From Spirosoma fluviale (GTDB lineage: Bacteria > Bacteroidota > Bacteroidia > Cytophagales > Flexibacteraceae): 64,000 nucleotides of DNA. Below are positions 37,117 through 48,201 of this stretch, in pieces. The notes beneath the pieces are model-generated. The model had not been told where the DNA came from. It did not search any database and saw only the letters and a list, made by a program, of their open reading frames with translations. The stretch is from assembly GCA_945883425.1 (NCBI GenBank), contig CAMCXM010000001.1, positions 1 to 64,000 on the forward strand, given 5' to 3'. The first letter of the stretch is position 1. Each line of letters opens with the position of its first letter. The translations under genes and the position numbers were made by a program.

Positions 37117-40100
37117 ATGAAACGAGCTATACTGTCGTTCATCCGGATTCTGCTGATTTCGTACTGTACCTTTTGGTTATTGTCAGATGCCAATGGTCAG
37201 GAAATCCAACAGTTGAAACATGTCCGAATCTCATTTACATCCACACGTAATTGTCCCGAAAACCTTCTGGACAAATCCCCTTCATACGGTAACCGCCGGT
37301 TTCTTATTTTAAAAACGGGGTCGTCCTTATCGGAAGTTTCAATGGCCGGAATCCGGTCTGCGGGTGTCGTGCTTGGAGGATCGATTTCTCCAGGTGTGTT
37401 TATTGCTTCTATTCCAACCAATTTCCCTTTGGCTCAACTTGAAACACTTGGTTTTCGGGAAGTGGCCCCTGTACATCCATCCTTACGAATGGACGTGGAA
37501 CTACAGAATTCAACAGCCAGACAATCCACAACTTCTTTCCGTGATTACAATATTCTACCAATGCCCGGCATTAAAGTGTCTGAATTGAAAGAAAGCTGGG
37601 ATGCATCCTGGGGAAAATTGAATACACTATGGGAAGGAGAAATTTCCCGTTTCACCGTGAGTGCAAATTCTGAACAACTCAACAGCCTGCTCTCCGCCGG
37701 CTGGGTACAATGGGTAGAACCTTCAGAAGGTGACATCATCCACTTAAATGGGGTTTCATCGGCGGCCGGCCGTGCAAACTGCATCAAAGCATCCGGCGCC
37801 GGAATTCTGAACGGACTGGATGGCAAAGGCGTTACCATTGCGGTTGGTGATGGTGGAATGGTGGAAAGTCATGGCGATCTCGAAAACCATCAGGAAAACC
37901 TGGTGTCGACAAAAGTCGCCTCATTCGGCAATCACCAGGACCATGTGACCGGAATCGTTGCTGGTAGCGGTTTGCTTTTCGCTGACAAAGAAGGAATGGC
38001 GCCTGGTGCAAACATCCTGAACACAACCACCTCATCGGTTATTTCAACCGGCGTTGATCTGCGGGTAAAACGAAATGTGCTTCTGACCAACAATTCCTAT
38101 GGTCTTACGTTGACCTGTAACCGGGCCGGCATCTATAATTCTACCTGTTCTTTTATCGACGACCAGCTCGTTAAATTTCCAGATTTACTCCACGTATTTG
38201 CAGCAGGAAACCAAGGGAATATCAATTGCGGAACCTACCCAACCGGTTACCGGACAATCTCCGAAGGCTATCCGGTATCGAAAAATGTGCTCACAGTAGG
38301 AGCCGTTCTCGAACAGGATCAGTTTGCCTGGTTCAGTTCGTCGGGGCCGGCTATGGATGGCAGGGTGAAACCTGAAATTGTGGCCAATGGAAACAATGTG
38401 GTTTCAACCGTTCCATTTGACGCGTACGATGTAAAAGGTGGCACCTCTCAGGCAGCCCCCATGGTCACAGGAACGCTGGCTCTTCTCATTCAGCGATACC
38501 GTCAGCTAAACGGTGGTACCAATCCGGAAAGCGCTTTACTCAAAGGCTTGGTTTGCAACACTGCCGATGATCTGGGACTCGCTAATGTGGATTTTACCTA
38601 TGGTTATGGCCGTATCAATGCCCGGAAAGCCAAGAAGGTACTGGACAACAACGGGTACAAATCCGGAACGGTGAATTCACTTGAAAGTAATGTCGAGTCG
38701 ATGGTGGTTCCGGCCAATGCGATTGGGCTGAAAATCATGCTGGCCTGGGTTGATCCTGCTGGTGTGGTTGGAACAACAAAAGCACTCGTCAACAATCTCG
38801 ATCTGAAAGTCCTCAATGGAGCAGGCCAGACTTTTTTGCCCTGGGTAATGAATTCGGCACCGTCCGGTGTTGGTTTAGCTGCTACCCGTAAGGTGGATAC
38901 CCTGAATAATATGGAACAGGTAACCCTCAATGTTACACCCGGTGAAAATCTGGAGGTGATGGTGAGTTCCGGCATGCTGGCGGGTGTAAGTCAGAAATAC
39001 TGGTTGGTGTACCAGTGGGTTTATCCGGAATTGGTAATGACCCAACCGCTGGAAGGTCAGTTGCGGAAATCGGGAACCAGAATGCCAGTGCGCTGGGATT
39101 TATCCGGAATGACACTCACATCCATGAAACTGGAAACAAGCCTGGATTCAGGAGCCACCTGGAGTCAGGCCATTGCCATTGCCAATCCGCTTTCTCAGTA
39201 TGGAGAATATACAGTGCCGGCCGGGGACTTTCAGAAACGCTGGTTTCGTCTGAGTGGTGTGAGCAATGGTGTTACCGTAACCAGTAGTCTTATAAAAACG
39301 CTGGTTTCTGTTCAGCCCGTTGTAACCGTACAAGCCTGTAACCAAACCCTGAGATTGAACTGGACCTATGCGACAGGTGTTTCAAGATACGAAGTAATGG
39401 TACTAAACCGTGAAATGGGCCGCTGGGATACACGGGGATTTGCTACCACAGGTACTTACTATTTAAATCAGCTGGATAACGGAAAAGTCACCATTGTTTC
39501 TGTGAAACCATGGAAAAACGGTTTGTCCGGACTTCGTTCGGATGCGGTGAAAGGAACGCCTATTGTGGGGACTTGTGCATGGACTCCCGACCTTGGGATC
39601 GTATCGCTGGAATCCCCAAAATCCGGCCGACGACTAACCGGATCGGATCCGGGAACCAACGCAACCGTTCAGGTTAGAATCCAGAATTTCGGAAATGTCA
39701 CCCTCACCAACCAGGCCGTCCGCATCAACATGAGTGCGCCCGACGGGACGGTTTCATTCAGCGACATCACCGTCTCCCTTGCTTCTCAGGCATCTCAGAT
39801 TGTGACCTTGCCTTCCACTCTTTCCATGCCTTCCGCTGGTGCGTATCCGGTAAAATTCTGGACAACCTATGTAGCCGACATCAACAAAGGAAATGATACT
39901 CTTTCCTCAACCGTCAATGTATATGCAAATCCAGCCGTTGGTTTTCCATGGCAATACCAGGCCGAAAATCTGGGTCCGGCCGGAACCAATTTTCTGCAAA
40001 CCACTACAGCAGCAAATCTCAGTTCCAGCTTCGGAATGGATTTCAACTCCACCAACGGAGCCCGTTTGTCAACAGAACTGGCAACTCGTCCTTCTTATTT

Positions 40101-42411
40101 TGGTTCAAAATGCATCGTGCTGGACAAAAGGAAAATCGACGGCACAACCGGAACCGGTGAACTGATTTTTACATTGAATCTGGCGGGTAATGCGCCAGGC
40201 AGTCCACTTTATCTTGACTTCGACTTTCTTCCTCTGGGATCTATGACTTCAGGAAACAGCGTATTTATGAGGCCCAATGATCAGTCAGCGTGGATTGAAG
40301 TAGTCAACTTTTTCACGGCCGGCAATGTGATTGGAACGGTGAGGAATTACAGGATGATCAATCTGATCCCTTTGATGGGTGGCCAGCCATTGTCTTCTTC
40401 TTTTCAGCTCCGGTTTACCCAATCCGGCACAAGACCGTCTACGGTTGCCAGCGGACATGGATACGCCATCGACAATGTGCTGATCAGCATGCCGGGAAAA
40501 GATTTCTCAATGAAAAAACTTGTAACGCCTTTGAACGAATGCCACGACAATCTGGTACGGAAAGTAAAAGTGCGGATTCAAAACCGCTCATTACAGACGG
40601 CCTCCAATATGAAAGTGGGTTACATGCTACCGGGACAAGCAGCAGTGGAAGAAACCATTGCCTCTGTTTCAGCTGCCGATTCAATGGAGTATGAGTTTTC
40701 GGCTCCCATTCCATTCAATTCAGTGGGTAGGCTGGACTTCAAAGTGTGGGTTTCTCTGGCGGCCGATGGATATCCGGGAAACGATACTCTCCGTAATCAA
40801 CTGGTTTTCATTGCTCCCAACGTTTCAACTCTTCCGTATTCAGAAGGTTTCGAATCAACCGATGGCAACTGGAGAGCCTATGGCACCAACTCAAGCTGGC
40901 AGTGGGGAACGCCCTCCAAAACCATGTCGGTGATCGACACCGCTGCCAATGGAACCCGCATCTGGACCAACGGAATGACTGGATTGTATGCAAACAGACA
41001 AGTATCCTATCTGGAATCTCCATGCTTCAACATGTCTGCTCAACCGGGCGATATCCAGTTCAGCTTCAACTCCAATTTCAGTACCGAACAAGACTATGAC
41101 CATGCCTGGCTTGAAATGTCTGTTGATGGCGTCAATTGGAGTAAGATCGGCGCCAAAGACAGCGGTACCAATTGGTACAACCATGCATCCAACAGCTGGA
41201 ATGGCGTCCGTGATCCATGGGTAGTGACCAGCATCCGGGTGGCCAAGGCCCGATTTGGAAGCAACACAAAAGTACGGTTCCGCTATGGATTCAGTTCCGA
41301 TGCGAGCATCAATTCCGAAGGATTTGGTTTGGATGATGTGCAGATCGAACCGGCATCCGACATTCTGAATGATACATTGTTTTCTCAGACACAACCGGAA
41401 GTAAGCGGCACCAGCTGGACAGATTTTGGTAATGTGCCCAATATGGTGGCTTCAGTGGAAAAGAAAAATATTGGTCCGGTTTTGCTTGAGATGAAGCGAC
41501 ATACCGGTGCCATCCGAACTGCCTGGGGCGTGCCCTACCTAAACCGCAGCTACCATATCCACCCCTCAACAGAGCCGACCGGAAAAGTGAAAGTCCGGCT
41601 TTACATCACCGATGCCGAAGTAAAACAACTATCCGCTGCTGATCCGAGCATCCGTTCGTTTCAGGAACTGGGCGTATACAAATATGATGGTTCCTTCCAG
41701 GATCTGAGCATTGACAACAACGATGATATTGCCGGCAACCACGAGTTTATTCCGGCCGCCAAAGTGCAAAAAACACCGACTTCGGGTGGTTATTTCCTGG
41801 AGTTTCTGGTGTCTGGATTTTCAGAATTCTATATCGCCGGACAATCGCTTGCCGGGCCCGATGAGCCGTTGGGTATTTCACTAACCGATTTTTCGGCCGA
41901 CAAAAAGGCACATGTGAATGAAGTGGAAGTGAACTGGACCACCGAATCAGAAGTGAACACAGACCGGTTTGTGTTGAGTTATTCCACTGACGGGAAAAAC
42001 TATGAAACGCTGCTCGTGGTAAAAGGTGAAGGAGAACCGGGAATCGGATATGAATATTCGTTCAAACACACTCCGAAAATCACGTCTGCTACCAGCTTCC
42101 GTTACCGGCTGCAGCAATACGATAATGGTGCTGAGAAACCTACTGTCTTTTATGCTTCCTGTATAAACGACGGTGCGAACAAAATTCAGATCTGGGTCAC
42201 CAATCCGATGGTGGACAATCTTGAAATCCACAATCTGCCGGGAGAAACCGAACTCAAATTGTTTGATTCCGGCGGCCGGGAGGTGTTGAACACCAAAACG
42301 ACAAATCCAGAATTGAAGTTGCCGGTTGGCATGTTACCGAATGGAAAGTACCATTTACATGCCATCACCGATTCGGAACGAAAAACCATTCCAGTGATTA
42401 AGGTTTGGTAA
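37117..42411 (+). CDS. S8 (subtilisin-like) serine peptidase with C-terminal T9SS sorting domain
   Basis: Triad regions GVTIAVGDGG, DHVTGIVAG, GGTSQAAPMVTGTLALL; C-terminal ELKLFDSGGREVLNTKTTNPELKLPVGMLPNGKYHLHAITDSERKTIPVIKVW. Confidence 0.92.
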   Translation: MKRAILSFIRILLISYCTFWLLSDANGQEIQQLKHVRISFTSTRNCPENLLDKSPSYGNRRFLILKTGSSLSEVSMAGIRSAGVVLGGSISPGVFIASIPTNFPLAQLETLGFREVAPVHPSLRMDVELQNSTARQSTTSFRDYNILPMPGIKVSELKESWDASWGKLNTLWEGEISRFTVSANSEQLNSLLSAGWVQWVEPSEGDIIHLNGVSSAAGRANCIKASGAGILNGLDGKGVTIAVGDGGMVESHGDLENHQENLVSTKVASFGNHQDHVTGIVAGSGLLFADKEGMAPGANILNTTTSSVISTGVDLRVKRNVLLTNNSYGLTLTCNRAGIYNSTCSFIDDQLVKFPDLLHVFAAGNQGNINCGTYPTGYRTISEGYPVSKNVLTVGAVLEQDQFAWFSSSGPAMDGRVKPEIVANGNNVVSTVPFDAYDVKGGTSQAAPMVTGTLALLIQRYRQLNGGTNPESALLKGLVCNTADDLGLANVDFTYGYGRINARKAKKVLDNNGYKSGTVNSLESNVESMVVPANAIGLKIMLAWVDPAGVVGTTKALVNNLDLKVLNGAGQTFLPWVMNSAPSGVGLAATRKVDTLNNMEQVTLNVTPGENLEVMVSSGMLAGVSQKYWLVYQWVYPELVMTQPLEGQLRKSGTRMPVRWDLSGMTLTSMKLETSLDSGATWSQAIAIANPLSQYGEYTVPAGDFQKRWFRLSGVSNGVTVTSSLIKTLVSVQPVVTVQACNQTLRLNWTYATGVSRYEVMVLNREMGRWDTRGFATTGTYYLNQLDNGKVTIVSVKPWKNGLSGLRSDAVKGTPIVGTCAWTPDLGIVSLESPKSGRRLTGSDPGTNATVQVRIQNFGNVTLTNQAVRINMSAPDGTVSFSDITVSLASQASQIVTLPSTLSMPSAGAYPVKFWTTYVADINKGNDTLSSTVNVYANPAVGFPWQYQAENLGPAGTNFLQTTTAANLSSSFGMDFNSTNGARLSTELATRPSYFGSKCIVLDKRKIDGTTGTGELIFTLNLAGNAPGSPLYLDFDFLPLGSMTSGNSVFMRPNDQSAWIEVVNFFTAGNVIGTVRNYRMINLIPLMGGQPLSSSFQLRFTQSGTRPSTVASGHGYAIDNVLISMPGKDFSMKKLVTPLNECHDNLVRKVKVRIQNRSLQTASNMKVGYMLPGQAAVEETIASVSAADSMEYEFSAPIPFNSVGRLDFKVWVSLAADGYPGNDTLRNQLVFIAPNVSTLPYSEGFESTDGNWRAYGTNSSWQWGTPSKTMSVIDTAANGTRIWTNGMTGLYANRQVSYLESPCFNMSAQPGDIQFSFNSNFSTEQDYDHAWLEMSVDGVNWSKIGAKDSGTNWYNHASNSWNGVRDPWVVTSIRVAKARFGSNTKVRFRYGFSSDASINSEGFGLDDVQIEPASDILNDTLFSQTQPEVSGTSWTDFGNVPNMVASVEKKNIGPVLLEMKRHTGAIRTAWGVPYLNRSYHIHPSTEPTGKVKVRLYITDAEVKQLSAADPSIRSFQELGVYKYDGSFQDLSIDNNDDIAGNHEFIPAAKVQKTPTSGGYFLEFLVSGFSEFYIAGQSLAGPDEPLGISLTDFSADKKAHVNEVEVNWTTESEVNTDRFVLSYSTDGKNYETLLVVKGEGEPGIGYEYSFKHTPKITSATSFRYRLQQYDNGAEKPTVFYASCINDGANKIQIWVTNPMVDNLEIHNLPGETELKLFDSGGREVLNTKTTNPELKLPVGMLPNGKYHLHAITDSERKTIPVIKVW

Positions 42412-42506
42412 TGAAAAACTGGCAGATATAAAGAGAAGTGAAAAAATGAGGCAAGCAAAATCCGTTGAAAAGATTGCGTATTCACCCAACAACGGGTTCT
42501 GTTTCC

Positions 42507-43481
42507 TTATTGCTTTCCTCCCAAAACCCGAATAAGTGATTCGGTGGCAGTTCCGGCCATTTGCGCCAGTTCTTCCCTGGTAAAATAGGTACTTACCCCA
42601 TCGAGGTTATTTTGGTCGAGACGGGTTTCGAGATCTTTGATCAGATGTTCGACCCGGTCACGCATCGGAGTATACGCCATATCAAGAAGCTGGGCCTGCT
42701 TTTGCATGATTTCATTTCCCAGAAAATGAACCACCATGTCTGCCTCTTTTGGATATTGTTTGAAGTATTCTTCCAGATCATTCTGAGAAACCACTGCCAG
42801 TTCGGCATCCGTTACAGCCTCGGATGAGGTCGTGTAGGTTTGGTTCACCAATAAATCGGACAAGCCAATGATGTCGCCTTTGAAGTGAAGTTCGGTTATC
42901 AGGACTTTGCTCAGGTTGTGAACGCAGGACGATTTCACGATTCCTTTCTCCACCAGTACCAGCTGCTGGGCGAGATTTCCTTCCTGACTGATGGTGCTTT
43001 TTTTCTTTACAGAGAACCGTTTCACCTGAGGAATGGCAAACAGATTGCGGATCCATTCTTTCTTTTCTTTGTCTCCGATTTTTCGGGAAAAAGTTCCCTT
43101 TGCATGAGCGTTCGCTACTTTAGTGAGCCGGGTTTCCACCGCCGAAAGCAACTCTGTGATTTCAAAAGGCTTGCTCAGAAAATCATCGGCTCCCATTTCC
43201 ATTCCTTTTCGCTGATCGGCACGGTCGGATTTAGCTGTAAGAAAAATGAAGGGAATGTTCTGAAAGCGGGGATCTTTCTGCAGCATGTGAAGCATTCCGA
43301 ATCCATCGAGAACCGGCATCATCACATCACATACAATCAGATCGGGCATTGCTCTCCTGGCTTCGTCGATTCCATCCATTCCGTTTTCGGCTGTGTACAC
43401 TTCGTAACCGGCCATTTGCAGAATGCTGGCCGTATTTTCTCGAATATCAGGATGGTCTTCGACTAGAAGGATTTTTTTCAT
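42507..43481 (-). CDS. Response regulator with Crp/Fnr cyclic-nucleotide and HTH domains
   Basis: MKKILLVEDHPDIRENTASILQ REC; central cNMP-binding region; C-terminal LAQMAGTATESLIRVLG HTH. Confidence 0.9.
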   Translation of the reverse strand: MKKILLVEDHPDIRENTASILQMAGYEVYTAENGMDGIDEARRAMPDLIVCDVMMPVLDGFGMLHMLQKDPRFQNIPFIFLTAKSDRADQRKGMEMGADDFLSKPFEITELLSAVETRLTKVANAHAKGTFSRKIGDKEKKEWIRNLFAIPQVKRFSVKKKSTISQEGNLAQQLVLVEKGIVKSSCVHNLSKVLITELHFKGDIIGLSDLLVNQTYTTSSEAVTDAELAVVSQNDLEEYFKQYPKEADMVVHFLGNEIMQKQAQLLDMAYTPMRDRVEHLIKDLETRLDQNNLDGVSTYFTREELAQMAGTATESLIRVLGGKQ

Positions 43482-43602
43482 TTTGGCTTTTAACTAAAAG
43501 GCGAATATAACCAATAGACCAACCCTATAGCCATGATATATTCCGGTGGTGCTGTTGATGATGGTAAGGTTTGGATGATAAAAAAGCCGAAACGAATACG
43601 AT

Positions 43603-45015
43603 TTAATTGTTCCTCAATTCCAGCAGGGCCACATTTTCCACATGGTGGGTATGCGGAAACATATCCACCGGCTGGATTTCCTTCACTTCATACACCTCCG
43701 TCATCAGGGCCAGATCGCGGGCCTGCGTGGCCGGATTGCAACTCACATACACTATCCGCTGCGGCCTCATTTTGAGGATCGATTCCACCACATCGGGATG
43801 CATCCCCGCTCTTGGAGGATCGGTTATGAGCACATCCGGAACCCCGTTTTCTTCCACAAACTTTTCGTTGAGCACTTTGGCCATATCGCCGGCGAAAAAC
43901 AAAGTATTCGTCAAACCATTCATTTCGGCGTTTACACGGGCATCTTCGACTGCGGCCTCCACATATTCGATACCGACCACAAAGCCGGCTTTGCGGGCCA
44001 GAAACTGCGCAATGGTTCCGGTTCCGGTGTATAAATCGTAAACCAGATCGTTTTCACGAATTCCCGCCAGTTTGTCCACCAGTTGATATAAAACCAAGGC
44101 CTGGTCGGCATTGGTCTGATAGAAGGAAGTTGGCCCTACGCGAAATTTCAGGTCTTCCATTACCTCCATCACCACATCGGTTCCCGAAAAAACGCGGGCC
44201 TTCAGATCGGAATAGGCATCGTTGCGCTTCTGATTGAGAATGGTTTGGAGAGAAGTGATCTGTGGAAAGGCTTCCTGCATCGCTGTGAGCATGGCCTTTA
44301 GTTCTTCGGGATGGTTTTCAGCGATCAGAAGTAGAACCATCAGTTCGCCGGAAGCCGTCGTCCGGATCATCAGGTTGCGCAGCATCCCCGTTTGTGCCCG
44401 GAGATTGAAAAAGCTGAGCTTGTGTTTTTCGGCGTAGGCTTTGGTCCACAAACGGATGGCATTGCTGGGTTCGGGTTGCAGAAAGCACTCTTTTACGTCC
44501 AGAATTTTGTCGAAACGCTTGGGAATATGGAAGCCCAGACCATTCAGATCGGGACGGTTTTCACGGTCCATGTCCGATTCGTCGAGCCACCGCTGGTCGG
44601 AGAAGGTGTACTCAAGTTTGTTGCGGTAGTAGGTGGTTTTGGAAGAAGCCACGATCGGATGCCAGTTGCCTTCCCTGATTTTGCCGATCCGTTCGAAGGC
44701 ATCTTTTACCTGCTTGGTTTTGAGCTCCAGCTGTTTGTTGTAGTCGAGGTTCTGCCATTTACAACCGCCGCACACACCGAAGTGGGAGCAAAAGGCTTCC
44801 TGACGGTCGGGAGACGGTTCTTTCATCCGGTACACCCGGGCTTCGGCATAGGATTTTTTATCCTTTTCCACCAGAATATCCACCAGGTCGCCGGGCACTC
44901 CGCCTTCTACGAAATAGACTTTATCCTCAATCCGGGCGACGCATTTTCCTTCGGCGGCGATGTCCAGAAGGCGTACATTTTCCTTGACCTTGTTGCGTGG
45001 TTTTCTGTTTTTCAT
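43603..45015 (-). CDS. rlmD: 23S rRNA (uracil-5)-methyltransferase, RumA/RlmD family
   Basis: CGGCKWQNLDY Fe-S cysteines; LYTGTGTIAQFLA; DPPRAGMHPDV; IVYVSCNPATQARDL. Confidence 0.93.
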   Translation of the reverse strand: MKNRKPRNKVKENVRLLDIAAEGKCVARIEDKVYFVEGGVPGDLVDILVEKDKKSYAEARVYRMKEPSPDRQEAFCSHFGVCGGCKWQNLDYNKQLELKTKQVKDAFERIGKIREGNWHPIVASSKTTYYRNKLEYTFSDQRWLDESDMDRENRPDLNGLGFHIPKRFDKILDVKECFLQPEPSNAIRLWTKAYAEKHKLSFFNLRAQTGMLRNLMIRTTASGELMVLLLIAENHPEELKAMLTAMQEAFPQITSLQTILNQKRNDAYSDLKARVFSGTDVVMEVMEDLKFRVGPTSFYQTNADQALVLYQLVDKLAGIRENDLVYDLYTGTGTIAQFLARKAGFVVGIEYVEAAVEDARVNAEMNGLTNTLFFAGDMAKVLNEKFVEENGVPDVLITDPPRAGMHPDVVESILKMRPQRIVYVSCNPATQARDLALMTEVYEVKEIQPVDMFPHTHHVENVALLELRNN

Positions 45016-45242
45016 GGAAGGGCAAAACTAGGGTGTTTTTTCTGAACGGAAATGGGGCAGTCTGATTGACCTTCCTGGAGCGCCGCCGGGATTCGTGTGT
45101 CGCCAAGGCTGCTGATGGAGAAAAATATTCTATTTATCATTTGGCGCTGTTGGCACCACTGAAAACATCACGAATCATTCATGATTGAATGGTCAGCTAT
45201 TCCCCAAAACGCCGTCCTCAAATTACATAAATCCTGTCCTTC

Positions 45243-46541
45243 TTACGGTTTTGTATACGTTCGGATCAAATCCCAGGTGGAACGATCGCCTTCATAAATG
45301 CTGTTCAGTCCTTGTTCTTCCACACCCGGGTCGCCGCGAAAAGGTTCGCCGGATTTCCACAGGCTACCGTCCTTTGGAAAGGCAGTAAATCCTCCGAACG
45401 TCCAGAACGCCAGACCACCGAATTGCGGATGCTCATTCTTTTTCCAAATGTCCATCGCCCAGTTGTAGTACTGGTCCCGGCTGGTCGTGGTGCTTTCGGC
45501 TGTGTAAAGATGACCATCACGGGGAAGGCCAAATTCTTCCAGAACGAGGGGCTTTTTCAATTCTTTGGCTACCTCCAGATGCCGGTTGAGCATCGCTCCT
45601 GACTTCTCCAGCACCTTGTACATGTTGGCCGAAATGCTGGTGTCGGGAAACCACTTCCAGTTTTTGGGCCAGATGTGGAGAGTAAGGTAATCAACCGTGG
45701 AATTGCGGTGCGCTTTTTTATACTCGCTCATGTCAAAATCATAGGCCACATCGCCTTCGATACCGGTTGCCACCATGTGGTTCTGGTCCAGTTTTTTGAT
45801 CAGGAGTGAGGTTTCCTGTACCCATTTCTGGTAGGCTTCGTTGGCGGCAGGTCTCATCGGACGGGGTTCATTGGCCAGTTCCCAGGAAAAAATCGCAGGA
45901 TCAGACTTATAGGGCTTTCCCGTAATGGAATTGACCCGTGTAACGACTTTTGAGATCAGTTCATTTACCTGATGGATGCAGTCTTTACAGGTGTAAAATT
46001 GGGAAATGTAATCGCGGTACCCGTCCCAGGTCCAGCCTTCACTTTTTGGAAGAGGCGTCTTTCCGGTGCCATTCCATTCCAGATACTGACCAAAACCGCC
46101 GCTCCATTCCCAGTTGTTGGTGAAGAACAAAACGAGTTTGAGGTCACGCTTTCCACATTCCACCAAAAGAAAATCGAGGCCCTTCAGCACGTCTTCATTG
46201 AACATTCCTTTCTGTGGTTGATAAGAAGGCGAAACCCGAAGTGGAAACGAACTGTCTCCTTCCGACGAAACAAGAACGCGAATGTTGCGAACGCCTTGTT
46301 CCTTCAGAAAATCCAGCTCCTTCAACAACCGGGCCTGATCTCCGGGACCGGATTTCATGCCCAGATGCGCTGCCGGCCAATAGTTGACACCAATAAATTT
46401 GTATGGCCTTTTGTCCATTTCAAACCGACCGTTTTTTACTTTTACGATGCCTCTTTTTCCTCCCTGATCAGAGGAAGCGATTGCAGGCATAAAGACCAGT
46501 AAGAAGAAACAGAATGATGTGAAATGAATGGAAAATCGCAT
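45243..46541 (-). CDS. Secreted GH5-like glycoside hydrolase (beta-mannanase-like)
   Basis: FIGVNYWPAAHLG; FSWELANEPRPMRP; KPLVLEEFGLPRDG; signal peptide MRFSIHFTSFCFFLLVFMPAIA. Confidence 0.87.
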   Translation of the reverse strand: MRFSIHFTSFCFFLLVFMPAIASSDQGGKRGIVKVKNGRFEMDKRPYKFIGVNYWPAAHLGMKSGPGDQARLLKELDFLKEQGVRNIRVLVSSEGDSSFPLRVSPSYQPQKGMFNEDVLKGLDFLLVECGKRDLKLVLFFTNNWEWSGGFGQYLEWNGTGKTPLPKSEGWTWDGYRDYISQFYTCKDCIHQVNELISKVVTRVNSITGKPYKSDPAIFSWELANEPRPMRPAANEAYQKWVQETSLLIKKLDQNHMVATGIEGDVAYDFDMSEYKKAHRNSTVDYLTLHIWPKNWKWFPDTSISANMYKVLEKSGAMLNRHLEVAKELKKPLVLEEFGLPRDGHLYTAESTTTSRDQYYNWAMDIWKKNEHPQFGGLAFWTFGGFTAFPKDGSLWKSGEPFRGDPGVEEQGLNSIYEGDRSTWDLIRTYTKP

Positions 46542-46618
46542 GGATGACTGGTTTAACAACTGGAACCTATAGAAAAATAAAGGTAAAAGGAAGAAGTCAA
46601 AAGTCAAATGAGGATTCA

Positions 46619-46669
46619 GGATTCAGTAATCAGGATTCAGTAACCAGGATTCAGTAACCAGGATTCAGG
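46619..46669. repeat. 14-bp tandem repeat, 3.6 copies
   Basis: GGATTCAGTAATCA/GGATTCAGTAACCA/GGATTCAGTAACCA/GGATTCAGG. Confidence 0.9.
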
Positions 46670-46863
46670 TGAAGAATTCAAACCCCAAAGGCACCACAAC
46701 CACGAACTAAAAACTACTCAACCCGGTAAGCGGGCTGTCCACATATCGGGCTACCTGCATTCTATTTATAATTCATCCTTCATAACTCATAATTCCCCAG
46801 TCAGCTAACCGAAAAAAGCCCCCCAACCAATAACCACAAACCACTAATCATTAACCCCTCGCC

Positions 46864-48186
46864 CTATTCGTATCTCAGACTTTCAATCGGATTGGCGCCT
46901 GCCGCTTTGCGGGCTGGGAAAATGCCGAACACAAGACCCACCGTGATGGCGACGCCGAAGGACAGCACCACCGAAAAGCCGGTGATGAAGGTTTGGATGC
47001 CGGCCAGTTTTTCCACACTGAAACAGATTACAATGCCCAGCACGATGCCCGCCAGGCCGCCCGAAAAACTGATGGCCACCGCCTCGGCGATGAACTGCCA
47101 CACGATGTCTTTCTTCTGAGCGCCAATCGCCAGACGGAGTCCGATTTCTTTCACCCGCTCCATCACCGAGGCCAGCATGATGTTCATAATCCCGATTCCA
47201 CCCACCAGCAGCGAAATGGAGGCAATCACACCCAGCACAATATTGAACAGCTTTTTGGTTTTCTGCTCCTGCTTGAGCAACAGTTCGGGCACCACAATTT
47301 CCACATCTTCCACCCCGTTGTGCCGCCGGTTGAGGATTTTACTGATCAGGTCCACCGACGATTCCATGTGCTCACTTTCCTTGATGTTGACCACCAGCCG
47401 GTCGATCTGGTGGTAGTTTTCGGTGTTCTTTTTCTTGTCGTCGTTGTCTTCCCAGGGCCGGCGTTTCATGCTCGAAGGCGTGGTGAGGCCCCGGTTGTTG
47501 TACCGCAAAAGCACGGTTTTAATGGGGGTATAAATATCGGAATTGTAGTTCCGGATGGAGAGCTTCTCAATGTTTTTGTCGCTCAGCAGTCCGCCTTCGA
47601 GCACGCCCACCACCTGAAGCCAGACGTTGCCGCACTTAATAAACTGCCCGATGGGATTGATTTTGGAGAAATACGTGGCCTTGATCTGGCGGCCAATGAT
47701 GCAGACGGCATCGGCGTTGTCGAGTTGTTTGGGTGAGAAATATTTGCCTTCGCCCACATTCACACCGGCCATCTGAAAATAGGCATTGCTCACGCCGATT
47801 AACCGGCCAGGCTGGCGGATACCGTCCCGCATAAACGGTGTTTTGATCTCAATTTCGGGACTGATCGCACCGGCATGTTCAACAGTGGCCAGGATGTTTT
47901 CGGCGTCTTTGAGGTTGAGTCCGGGCGAAAATTTGGGCTTGTCTTTGTTGTCTTTTTCTTCCTGCTTTTTCGCCGGATCAGGAGGAAGGGCTTTGATGAT
48001 GAGGTTATTCGATCCCACCAGACGGATTTGTTCGAGAATTTCCCGTTCGGCCCCGGCCCCAATCGCCAGCATGGCAATCACGGCCGCCACACCAAAAATG
48101 ATGCCCAGCGAAGTAAGAAAGGCCCGGAACCGGTTGGTCGCCAGGGCTTCCAGACCCATTTTAAAATTCATCAGTAACCGCTCCAT
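46864..48186 (-). CDS. ABC transporter permease, MacB family
   Basis: RFRAFLTSLGIIFGVAAVIAMLAIGAGAEREILEQI; C-terminal GIGIMNIMLASVMERVKEIGLR. Confidence 0.94.
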   Translation of the reverse strand: MERLLMNFKMGLEALATNRFRAFLTSLGIIFGVAAVIAMLAIGAGAEREILEQIRLVGSNNLIIKALPPDPAKKQEEKDNKDKPKFSPGLNLKDAENILATVEHAGAISPEIEIKTPFMRDGIRQPGRLIGVSNAYFQMAGVNVGEGKYFSPKQLDNADAVCIIGRQIKATYFSKINPIGQFIKCGNVWLQVVGVLEGGLLSDKNIEKLSIRNYNSDIYTPIKTVLLRYNNRGLTTPSSMKRRPWEDNDDKKKNTENYHQIDRLVVNIKESEHMESSVDLISKILNRRHNGVEDVEIVVPELLLKQEQKTKKLFNIVLGVIASISLLVGGIGIMNIMLASVMERVKEIGLRLAIGAQKKDIVWQFIAEAVAISFSGGLAGIVLGIVICFSVEKLAGIQTFITGFSVVLSFGVAITVGLVFGIFPARKAAGANPIESLRYE

Positions 48187-48201
48187 TTCCTTTATCCGGA
48201 A

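Noticed and set aside
46619-46669. Short CRISPR-like array
   Set aside because: Units are contiguous 14-bp tandem copies with no spacers.
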